NCBI GenBank assembly: GCA_022565935.1
Contig: JADFJY010000025.1
Location: 1-13,439, forward strand
Direction: 5' to 3'
From: Nitrososphaerota archaeon
Lineage (GTDB): Archaea > Thermoproteota > Nitrososphaeria > Nitrososphaerales > Nitrosopumilaceae
DNA length: 13,439 bases
How positions within the stretch are numbered: position 1 is the first letter of the stretch; each line of letters opens with the position of its first letter. The notes beneath the pieces are model-generated. The model was not told the origin of the DNA. It saw only the letters and a program-made list of their open reading frames with translations, and did not search any database. A program made the position numbers and the translations under genes. This document shows, piece by piece, positions 1 through 5,732 of the stretch.

Positions 1-176
1 ATCACATAGGTCCTAATCTTGCCTTTGCTATCAAGCAATTTGAAAAACTTTTTGAATTTAAGATTACACGTTGAGCAATGACTGTAACACAGATATTTTG
101 TACATCTACCCTTTGCGTCAGTTTCATGGGAAATAAAATCATCTAGTGCTATTTTTTCATGTTTACACGTATTCAT
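1..176 (-). CDS. Small Cys/His-rich protein, probable zinc binder (partial, runs off left edge)
   Basis: I read this directly from the minus strand: an ATG at 176-174 opens 58 codons with no stop before the window edge. The peptide is lysine-rich and has C4, H6, C25, C30, H33, C34 and C37 (core CTKYLCYSHCSTC), a spacing that suggests a small zinc-binding protein. A box A-like TTATAA at 219-224 lies about 45 bases before the ATG, which would give a leader of about 20 bases. The plus strand also has a short open frame ending at 72-74, but it lacks any such pattern. I do not recognise the family. The Cys/His clustering is seen; zinc binding is inference. Confidence 0.55.
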   Translation of the reverse strand, partial: MNTCKHEKIALDDFISHETDAKGRCTKYLCYSHCSTCNLKFKKFFKLLDSKGKIRTYV

Positions 177-223
177 TATATGAATATAGCTCAAAGTAGC
201 ATATAATGTAAATTCAAAATTAT

Positions 224-251
224 AAAGGATTAAATTTTCATGTAATCCTTT
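224..251. promoter_or_regulatory. Perfect 9-base inverted repeat between divergent genes (operator candidate)
   Basis: AAAGGATTA at 224-232 is matched exactly by TAATCCTTT at 243-251 across a 10-base spacer. It sits between the minus-strand Cys/His gene and the SRPBCC gene and abuts the TTATAA box (219-224) of the minus-strand gene, so a bound protein would overlap that promoter. A related arrangement (AAAGGATTC and GAATCC beside a box A) lies upstream of the secreted hydrolase at 8174-8191. The symmetry is seen; the regulatory role is inference. Confidence 0.4.
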
Positions 252-260
252 TAGGACTCA

Positions 261-268
261 AATTTATA
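261..268 (+). promoter_or_regulatory. Box A (TATA) for the SRPBCC gene
   Basis: AATTTATA at 261-268 is centred about 26 bases before the GTG at 291. That matches the archaeal box A-to-transcription-start distance and predicts a leaderless mRNA starting at or next to 291. It favours that start over the GTG at 273, which would lie upstream of the predicted transcript. Confidence 0.45.
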
Positions 269-290
269 GAAAGTGTATCTAAAAGATAAT

Positions 291-716
291 GTGCCAAAAG
301 TAAAAGTTGAGAAAATTATCAAAGCAGAAAAAGACAAAGTTTTTTCCACCATGACAGACTTTGAGAACCTTCCAACAATACTCCCTCAAATATTCAAATC
401 TGTAAAGATTATCTCACGAGAAGGTAATTCTCTCATAACTAATGAGTTCGTAAAAATGGCTGGAAGAGAAATTACACAGAAGGTAAAACATATAATCCAA
501 CCCACAGTAAAGCATGAAGTCTTTATTCTTGAAGGAGATGCAAAGGGCAGTCACATAGTTGAAAGTTATGAAGAAACTAGTGAGGGAACGAAAATAATTG
601 TTGAAGGTGACTTCAGGTTAGCAGGGAATTTGAATCTTTTAGGCTTTTTTGCTAAGGGGAAAATCGAAAAAAGTATCAATGAAGTAATGGACGAATTTGC
701 TAAGATTCTTATCTAA
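291..716 (+). CDS. SRPBCC (START/polyketide-cyclase fold) family protein
   Basis: A 141-residue protein from GTG 291, or 147 residues from an in-frame GTG at 273. I prefer 291 because a box A at 261-268 places the transcription start there, and the new N-terminus (PKVKVEKIIKA) begins exactly at the first beta strand of the fold. It has the usual SRPBCC layout: strand, the helix pair KDKVFSTMTDFENLPTILP, a run of beta strands, and a long C-terminal helix ending in FAKILI. Length fits the single-domain family, which binds hydrophobic ligands or acts as coenzyme Q-binding-like proteins. Ligand and partner cannot be told from sequence. It is cytoplasmic, with no signal peptide. The neighbouring DUF6659-like gene follows in the same direction after 54 bases and may have its own promoter. 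Confidence 0.75.
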   Translation: MPKVKVEKIIKAEKDKVFSTMTDFENLPTILPQIFKSVKIISREGNSLITNEFVKMAGREITQKVKHIIQPTVKHEVFILEGDAKGSHIVESYEETSEGTKIIVEGDFRLAGNLNLLGFFAKGKIEKSINEVMDEFAKILI

Positions 717-770
717 AAAAAGAATTCAAATCGCACAAAGTATTTCTGTCATTATCACCATAGTATACTA

Positions 771-1136
771 ATGAAACATCAACAACTTATTGACACCATA
801 ATGAAGAATAATAAAAACATCAGATTTGCAGCCATATGCAACATGGTTGGAGATGTTGAAGTTACATCAAATACTGATGATGTTGAAAGATATCTCACCA
901 CAGAAGAAACAAAAGAAAGTTTGGAAACTGCAGCTAAAGCATGGATACATGCTAGAAAAACCATATCTAAAAAGGTTGGAAAGGGACTTTACACATTAAC
1001 TGCTTATGAGAGGTTGAAAAGGGTAACAGTGTCATTAGACGATGGGTTTTTGCTACTTGCAACTATGAATAATACAGAAGCAGAAAACCAAACTATAGAT
1101 GGGATTCTAAAACTAGTGCATGAAGATCACGCATAG
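771..1136 (+). CDS. DUF6659-like thaumarchaeal protein
   Basis: A 121-residue soluble protein starting at ATG 771. An N-terminal helix is followed by the strand FAAICNMVGDVEV, a central basic segment (AWIHARKTISKKVGKG), and the strands RLKRVTVSLDDGFLLLATM, then a C-terminal helix ending in GILKLV. I recognise this pattern from small proteins labelled DUF6659, which are abundant in Nitrosopumilus-type archaea. Their fold is reminiscent of roadblock/profilin-like domains and their function is not established. A weak box A-like GTATTTC at about 740-746 lies roughly 28 bases upstream, compatible with a leaderless transcript. A run of seven T shortly after the stop (1153-1159) could end transcription. 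The family call comes from memory of the pattern. Confidence 0.7.
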   Translation: MKHQQLIDTIMKNNKNIRFAAICNMVGDVEVTSNTDDVERYLTTEETKESLETAAKAWIHARKTISKKVGKGLYTLTAYERLKRVTVSLDDGFLLLATMNNTEAENQTIDGILKLVHEDHA

Positions 1137-1152
1137 AGTTTTCCATCCAATA

Positions 1153-1159
1153 TTTTTTT
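1153..1159 (+). terminator. T-tract after the DUF6659-like gene
   Basis: Seven consecutive T lie 17 bases after the TAG stop at 1134-1136, without an obvious strong hairpin. Archaeal RNA polymerase can terminate on T-tracts alone, so this is a plausible but weak terminator. Confidence 0.3.
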
Positions 1160-1354
1160 AAATTCTCATCCTTCATAAAACGTGAGACAGTATTGTATAA
1201 CGTTTCAAAATATGATTAATTCTCTTAAGGGGAATTGTTTGATTGGTTGTAGCTAGTGCAAATTATGAAAAAATGTCTAAAATTAATTAAAAGAGTAAAC
1301 ATCTGTAAATATTGAAAAATTTTCATTCTAATATAACAAACACGCTTGTATATT

Positions 1355-1465
1355 ATGGATCAAATTCAAAAATGTGTATGTCCTCCTGAAACCCCAAGTT
1401 ATGTAAATGAAGATGGTATGATTATTTGTAATTCCTGCGGAGGTTGGATAGAAGGTCAATATTAG
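1355..1465 (+). CDS. 36-residue zinc-ribbon-like microprotein
   Basis: ATG 1355 to TAG 1463-1465 encodes 36 residues with C7-V-C9 near the N-terminus and C25-N-S-C28 followed by GGW near the C-terminus. This is the two-knuckle arrangement of a minimal zinc ribbon (CxC ... CxxCGG). An A/T-rich TAATATAA at 1329-1336 lies about 20-26 bases before the ATG, a little closer than the usual box A distance but compatible with a leaderless mRNA. Short zinc-ribbon proteins of this type are common in thaumarchaeal genomes and mostly uncharacterised; nucleic-acid or protein binding is the usual guess. The cysteine pattern is seen; the function is not known. Confidence 0.6.
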   Translation: MDQIQKCVCPPETPSYVNEDGMIICNSCGGWIEGQY

Positions 1466-1483
1466 ATGTTCAAATTAACACAA

Positions 1484-1532
1484 TTCAAAATATTTGCATT
1501 TAGTGTATAATTGATACAAAAAGTCACTTTTG
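1484..1532 (+). repeat. Dispersed ~50-base intergenic repeat, copy 1
   Basis: This 49-base stretch matches 9623-9673 with two substitutions and one two-base indel. It starts TTCAAAATATTTGCAT and ends AAAAGTCACTTTTG. Within it, AAAAG-TCA-CTTTT can form a short hairpin, here followed by GGTTTTTT, which looks like a terminator. In both copies a TTG codon opens a reading frame whose first eight codons are near-identical (TTG ATA CRA AAA GTC ACT TTT). Each copy begins 11-18 bases after the stop of a small gene. It could be a conserved promoter plus leader, a small RNA gene, or a mobile remnant. Confidence 0.7.
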
Positions 1533-1646
1533 GTTTTTTAATACACAACCAAATGTCACTATTAAATCAAAAAGAGTTAGAACTTAGTAAAGGATCAACT
1601 TTTCTTCTCTGGTCTCCTTTTCTTATCACACCAAGAAAATACAAAG

Positions 1647-1733
1647 ATGAATCTGATAAACAGTGTACAGAGACGAGTTGTAGAATATCAAATCAAGCAA
1701 CTAAAGAACGAACTCGCAAAATTTGAGGAATAA
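1647..1733 (+). CDS. 28-residue helical (coiled-coil-like) microprotein, tentative
   Basis: ATG 1647 to TAA 1731-1733 encodes a peptide rich in V, I, L, K, E and R. Hydrophobic residues at positions 4, 7, 11/12, 16, 19, 23 and 26 follow the alternating 3-4 spacing of a heptad, so an amphipathic helix or short coiled coil is likely. A box A-like TTCTTATC near 1619-1627 is about 24 bases upstream, which suits a leaderless start. The stop codon is embedded in a terminator-like hairpin. A competing frame (TTG 1511 or ATG 1553 to 1726) overlaps it and looks less protein-like. I do not recognise a family. Existence is inferred from helix periodicity and context. Confidence 0.35.
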   Translation: MNLINSVQRRVVEYQIKQLKNELAKFEE

Positions 1734-1748
1734 TTCTTCCTCTTTTTT
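1725..1748 (+). terminator. Hairpin plus T-tract terminator
   Basis: GAGGAA at 1725-1730 pairs perfectly with TTCCTC at 1737-1742 around a six-base loop, followed at once by six T (1743-1748). This has the form of an intrinsic terminator for plus-strand transcription coming through the microgene region. A second six-base inverted repeat (ATCTAA / TTAGAT, 1753-1770) follows a few bases on. Confidence 0.55.
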
Positions 1749-1940
1749 ATTCATCTAATACATGTTAGATATATTTTCTAGGCTCAATCCACGGGGATTC
1801 ACCTACCTTTTTGGGAATAAAATGAGACGCACTTCAAAGGGATTTTGTGTTTTAGTTAAGACTCTTGTATTGCACGCCAAAAATTGTTTAGTGAAAGTTG
1901 GCTAGTCGTAATATTCAGATTTCTATTCTATCTGATGATT
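1749..1940. other. Stretch without a convincing gene
   Basis: Beyond the second hairpin (1753-1770) I find only weak open frames. On the plus strand ATG 1762 to TAG 1903-1905 gives 47 basic residues. On the minus strand a 23-codon frame ending at 1765-1767 reads ...HFIPKKVGESPWIEPRKYI, which looks like the C-terminus of a real protein but has a stop directly upstream (1834-1836). A neighbouring minus frame ending at 1803 might have been joined to it before a frameshift. Either a tiny gene or a decayed remnant is possible; I cannot decide. Confidence 0.25.
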
Positions 1941-1984
1941 TGATATATCACGTTAAGGATCATGTTTTTGAATGATGGAGTGAT
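1941..1984 (+). promoter_or_regulatory. Box A and Shine-Dalgarno site of the HD-domain gene
   Basis: TGATATATCA at 1941-1950 contains a TATATA box. A start about 26 bases on, near 1972, would leave a leader of about 20 bases. That leader contains GGAGTGAT at 1977-1984, a good match to the archaeal anti-Shine-Dalgarno, ending 6 bases before ATG 1991. Unlike many neighbours, this gene therefore appears to have a conventional leader. Confidence 0.5.
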
Positions 1985-1990
1985 ATTTTA

Positions 1991-2668
1991 ATGATGAAAG
2001 TTTGTTCTGTAACCAAAGAAGAACTTTTGAATGCCATTGAAAATGAGGCAAAAATTAGGATAGACAGTTTTGTTGAAGGAGCTATAGAACTAGCTGATGA
2101 AGTTCATTCAGGAGTAGTTAGAGAAGATGGAAAATCATCATTTCTAGAAACACATGTTTGGCCTGTAACTATTGATGTAATACTACATTATAAAAAAACA
2201 GATAAACTACTTACAACTCTACAAATTGTTTCATCTATTTTACATGATGTAATGGAAGACAATGACAAGATTTTAGATGTGTATGCTTCCAAAGCATATG
2301 GATTTGATGCATACTTTCAGCATAGATGTGGAGATTATGTTTACAACATAGCCATGACTTTGAAAACAAAACCCTTAGAAAATTATCCTGGTGCCAATGA
2401 TGAAGAAAAACAAACTGCAAGATTTTTTGAGTATTGTACTGATCTTATAAAAGCCGATTATGATGTAAAAATCATCAAGCTCTCAGATAGATTAAACAAT
2501 ATGAGATTTATCTCTCAAATTCCAAGACAGGAAAAAATAAAGCGATATCTTAGAGAAGCTGAGGACTTTTACATAGCATTTTCAATCTTTCCTCCAACTG
2601 TGAATGAATTTTACAATAAAATGAGACAAGCATATGATGAGCTAAAAAGCATCAAACTTACTGTGTAA
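1991..2668 (+). CDS. Stand-alone HD-domain hydrolase, RelA/SpoT-hydrolase (MESH1)-like
   Basis: A 225-residue protein whose motifs follow the (p)ppGpp hydrolase half of RelA/SpoT and the small hydrolases of the MESH1 type. Segment 39-60 (HSGVVREDG...ETHVWPV) corresponds to the family's GQxRKxGxPYxxHPxxVA. LHDVMED at 84-90 supplies the HD pair H85-D86 and the catalytic-type E89-D90. KLSDRLNNMR at 163-172 matches KLADRLHNMR, with D166 as fourth metal ligand. Expected metal ligands are therefore H55, H85, D86 and D166, all present. There is no synthetase, TGS or ACT domain. The likely reaction is metal-dependent removal of a 3'-pyrophosphate or phosphate from a nucleotide; the true substrate in an archaeon is uncertain. 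ATG 1991 is set by the GGAGTGAT site upstream. The gene ends 4 bases from the convergent fix operon. Confidence 0.8.
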   Translation: MMKVCSVTKEELLNAIENEAKIRIDSFVEGAIELADEVHSGVVREDGKSSFLETHVWPVTIDVILHYKKTDKLLTTLQIVSSILHDVMEDNDKILDVYASKAYGFDAYFQHRCGDYVYNIAMTLKTKPLENYPGANDEEKQTARFFEYCTDLIKADYDVKIIKLSDRLNNMRFISQIPRQEKIKRYLREAEDFYIAFSIFPPTVNEFYNKMRQAYDELKSIKLTV

Positions 2669-2672
2669 ATTT

Positions 2673-4544
2673 CTAACCGTATTGATAATGAATTCCTTTT
2701 TCGCCACGAGGGTGATGCCACTCTGTTTCTTGTGAACATGTTCCACAATCTATGCATCCTTCATGCTGAATAATCACCTTTCCGCCTTCTTCACTATAAC
2801 ATTTGGAAGGACAGAGAATTACCATTTTTTTCATGTACTCACTACTAGAATTTAGAACCTTGATGTGAGCAAGGTTATCATCATTATAATTTAGATTGGC
2901 AATTCTATCTGCTATAGGTGGAATTGTAGGCAAATAGGATGCAGAGATTGATTTTCCTAGTTTTTCTGCAAGTATTGTTGGTACTTTAACGTAGGTTTCT
3001 TCAGACTCTATTATTGGTATGAGTTTATCATAACCAATAATATTTGCAAATTTTATCGCAATGCCTCTAAAAGTATCACTAGACATCATTTTTAGAATGG
3101 TACCATAGCGAACGCCAATTATATCCGTGGGGACATCTTTTGCTGCATCTAAAAAGATCTTTAGATAATCCTTGTCTATTTGTTTCATATCTACAGTATA
3201 TGGACTATGTTCTATTGATTTTGAATAAAACTCACCAAGAGAATTAGAGAAATCATTCTTATCAAGAGCTCTTGCTACTGCATTTGCTGCATGTACTCCA
3301 TCATCTATACCTACATTGATACCTTCAATTCTTGGACCAACAAAAACTCCTCTGCCTGCTGCATCGCCAATAAATAAAATATTCTTAAAGAATGGTTTTT
3401 TCATTCTACATCTTTTTCCATCTGGAACTAGTTTTGCACCATATTCATCTTCAAGATAATCTGTTCCAAATGTAACGCCAAATTTTTCAGACATTTTTTC
3501 TTGAATAGATAATAATGTTGATTGAATATCTTCTACATCTTTGTATTTGCCAGATTCAATTAATCTCTCTCTACCACTAGGGGAAAAGTTTGCTTCTCGA
3601 ATATCATACCAAGTTTTAATCAATTTTGCTACACCAAACCGAATTCGAAGTTTTTCTTCTTGTGAAAGATTCTTATCAATGTCTGGTTTAATTGGAACTT
3701 TATCTTTGATAAATTCACTAACCATTGGATTTTTCAGTAAAGTATCAATCAGTGTATATGGTTCTGCTGGATTTCTAATTAGTGAATCAAGATGATAGAC
3801 AGCTCCCACTGAAAGTGTATCACGGTTAGTATACAGAAATCCGCCACCAATATGATTTAGAGTAATATCACCAGCAAAAAGATGTGCAGCACCTTCATCA
3901 GATGATATGGCAAATCTTTCGTCAATAATTTCTTCAGGTAATTTTACTATGACTTTAACTCCCTGGTATAGTTGTTCAGTTGTGAATTTTTTCCTAGCAC
4001 CAACCATCTCTGCAATTTCTGAGTTTACTCCATCAGCTGCAATTACTGCCTTTACTTCAAACTCATCAAGCTCATCAGTTTGTATAATTATCGTTCCAGT
4101 TTGTTCATTCCATGAAAGGGATTTTACATGAACCCCAGGAATTATTCCACCACCCAGTTTTTCAGCACTCTCTTGTGCCTGTTTCGCAAACCAAGAATTT
4201 AGTTTATTCATAAGAACTGAATATCCAAAATTTGCCTGATAGTCATGTGCTGCAGTAAGATCCATTGAATAGACTTTGTCTTTTGATGTTGAATGAAGAA
4301 TGTATTTTGTAATTTTTCTTTCAAGTGGTGCATCATCAAGGAAATTTTCGTATACCTGCTCAACGTTTGTTACTTGACCTTTTTTGGGTTTTTTAGAATA
4401 AAGAATTCCACCAGATAGATTCTTTGAGCCAATTTTAGAGCCTGCCTCTATGAGTATTGCTTGTTTTCCAAGATTTGATAGTTGTTTTAGTGCAGCTAAC
4501 CCAGCAGAGCCACCACCAATTACTGCTACGTCATATTTTTCCAA
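2673..4544 (-). CDS. fixC: FixC-FixX fusion: ETF:quinone oxidoreductase-type flavoprotein with C-terminal ferredoxin domain
   Basis: A 623-residue protein. The N-terminal dinucleotide fold has GGGSAG at 10-15 and an acidic E34. KNLSGGILY at 41-49 and IAADG at 168-172 match FixC/ETF-QO, and GDAAG at 393-397 is the second FAD motif. The last ~65 residues form a FixX-type domain with C578, C597, C600 and C603 placed like the 4Fe-4S ligands of ETF-QO (CPxxxY ... CxxCxxC), plus an extra C582. FixC is usually about 430 residues and FixX about 95, so a helical, charged extra segment of about 80 residues (~284-366) remains. It accepts electrons from ETF and passes them to quinone. Start: TTG 4544, 6 bases after the fixB stop. 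An ATG overlapping that stop (ATGA, 4554-4552) leads into the wrong frame. Confidence 0.88.
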   Translation of the reverse strand: MEKYDVAVIGGGSAGLAALKQLSNLGKQAILIEAGSKIGSKNLSGGILYSKKPKKGQVTNVEQVYENFLDDAPLERKITKYILHSTSKDKVYSMDLTAAHDYQANFGYSVLMNKLNSWFAKQAQESAEKLGGGIIPGVHVKSLSWNEQTGTIIIQTDELDEFEVKAVIAADGVNSEIAEMVGARKKFTTEQLYQGVKVIVKLPEEIIDERFAISSDEGAAHLFAGDITLNHIGGGFLYTNRDTLSVGAVYHLDSLIRNPAEPYTLIDTLLKNPMVSEFIKDKVPIKPDIDKNLSQEEKLRIRFGVAKLIKTWYDIREANFSPSGRERLIESGKYKDVEDIQSTLLSIQEKMSEKFGVTFGTDYLEDEYGAKLVPDGKRCRMKKPFFKNILFIGDAAGRGVFVGPRIEGINVGIDDGVHAANAVARALDKNDFSNSLGEFYSKSIEHSPYTVDMKQIDKDYLKIFLDAAKDVPTDIIGVRYGTILKMMSSDTFRGIAIKFANIIGYDKLIPIIESEETYVKVPTILAEKLGKSISASYLPTIPPIADRIANLNYNDDNLAHIKVLNSSSEYMKKMVILCPSKCYSEEGGKVIIQHEGCIDCGTCSQETEWHHPRGEKGIHYQYG

Positions 4545-4550
4545 ATTTTT

Positions 4551-5732
4551 TCATGCCTCAACAATTTGTATTTGTTTTTTAATTTCTTCAATAAGTAACG
4601 GAATTACATCCTCCATTCTTCCTTTAATGAAGATATCACATTCATTTTTTATTGGCGCATCCTCATCAGGGTTTATAGCTACAACAAAGCCTGAATCTTT
4701 CATTCCCCAGACATGTTGCATTGCACCACTTACTCCTGCAGCAACATACAGCATAGCACTAGTTTTGTGTCCGCTAGTTCCAATCACTCTATCTGGAATC
4801 ATATATTTAGAATCTAATGCCTGACTAACAGAATATGGTTTTTTTGAGATTGGTAAAGTAACTCCAATTTCTGCATTCAATTCCTTTGCTAAATTTTCTA
4901 CAAGCCTAATGTTTTGTTCAGGATTTTCTTTTATTCCTCTACCAAAACTAACTATAGTTCTAGGAGTATCAAAATCAACTACACTTTTTATTATCTGACG
5001 ACTTAACACCTTAACTTTGAGATCTTCTTCATCAATAGTTGGAATAAATTCTATAATTTTTCCTTCTCGTGAAGAATCTGGCTTTAATGATTCAAAAACT
5101 CCTGGAATTATACTACAGGATTGCGGATGATAATCTCTTTGAAAAGCGGGATTTTTATTATCAAGACACAGAATTGTAGTCCATAAAAATCCTGAAAAAT
5201 CAGGTCTATACATTTTTAGGGTTTTTTTATATGTCTCTTTTGTTCCACCAGTTTTTTGTTGATGCGACATCTCTATATCTTCAATTACAAGCTGGTTGAT
5301 GTCTGAAGCCAACCCTGATTCTAATTCGACTAGTACTGTAGAAGATAGATGTCTTCCAATACTGTCTGCTGCAAAGAACATGTACCTAGGTTTTTTTACT
5401 TCACCAGCATATTCTGGCTCTATTTCTCCTAGTGATTTTGTGTCTTGAGCAATTTGACAAATTACTTTAGTGTAAATTGTATTTCTTATGTCCTTTAGCT
5501 CAGGATTATCAGCAAAGATTACTACATCAGATCCGTATTCAATTAACTTCTTTGAGATATCTTTGATGTTGTGTCCCAAAATTACTGCAACTACTTTTTC
5601 ATTTGAAGAATATTTTAAGTTAAAGTCATCTAGTAATCGTCTTGCCTCTCCAATCATTTCAAAACTTACTGGGAGAAATTTCCCATCTTCGTGTTCAATT
5701 ATAACATATAGATGTCGATATTTTTCTGTCAT
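4551..5732 (-). CDS. fixB: Electron transfer flavoprotein alpha subunit (FixB/EtfA)
   Basis: A 393-residue protein from ATG 5732. The N-terminal ETF nucleotide-fold domain (HLYVIIEH...) is followed by the C-terminal FAD-binding domain. There, VSFGRG at 261-266 replaces the usual VSGGRG; IGTSGHKTS at 317-325 corresponds to the family's VGQTGxTV, with threonine in place of glutamine; GVSGAMQHVWGMKDS at 333-347 and AINPDEDAP at 352-360 are near-canonical. It pairs with FixA to carry FAD electrons to the FixCX protein. It is longer than a typical EtfA (~310-350), mainly through added sequence between the two domains (~155-225). Its ATG overlaps the fixA stop by one base (TAATG), so the two subunits are translationally coupled. 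Expected location is cytoplasmic, at the membrane-bound FixCX. Confidence 0.9.
   Translation of the reverse strand: MTEKYRHLYVIIEHEDGKFLPVSFEMIGEARRLLDDFNLKYSSNEKVVAVILGHNIKDISKKLIEYGSDVVIFADNPELKDIRNTIYTKVICQIAQDTKSLGEIEPEYAGEVKKPRYMFFAADSIGRHLSSTVLVELESGLASDINQLVIEDIEMSHQQKTGGTKETYKKTLKMYRPDFSGFLWTTILCLDNKNPAFQRDYHPQSCSIIPGVFESLKPDSSREGKIIEFIPTIDEEDLKVKVLSRQIIKSVVDFDTPRTIVSFGRGIKENPEQNIRLVENLAKELNAEIGVTLPISKKPYSVSQALDSKYMIPDRVIGTSGHKTSAMLYVAAGVSGAMQHVWGMKDSGFVVAINPDEDAPIKNECDIFIKGRMEDVIPLLIEEIKKQIQIVEA

Noticed and set aside
3..74. Plus-strand frame of 23 codons entering from the left edge and ending in TGA 72-74
   Set aside because: It could be the end of an upstream gene, but the antisense frame over the same bases is longer and has a clear Cys/His pattern with a start and promoter.
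273..290. GTG 273 as start of the SRPBCC protein
   Set aside because: It lies upstream of the transcription start predicted by the box A at 261-268, and the six added residues precede the first strand of the fold. Still possible.
1120..1235. Minus-strand frame with a protein-like N-terminal stretch (FETLYNTVSRFMKDENLKK)
   Set aside because: It has no standard start upstream of an internal ATG and runs antisense into the well-supported DUF6659-like gene.
1511..1726. Plus-strand 71-codon frame beginning with TTG inside repeat copy 1
   Set aside because: The matching frame in repeat copy 2 stops after nine codons, the sequence looks less protein-like than the overlapping heptad peptide frame, and no promoter points to it. 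I cannot fully exclude it.
1760..1810. tRNA-like look of a GC-rich stretch around 1780-1805
   Set aside because: No acceptor stem, anticodon arm or T-loop consensus could be folded.
3541..4131. Plus-strand open frames of 74-84 codons within fixC, and a similar one at 4450-4824 spanning the fixC-fixB junction
   Set aside because: Antisense shadows of the fix genes; serine-rich translations without family motifs.
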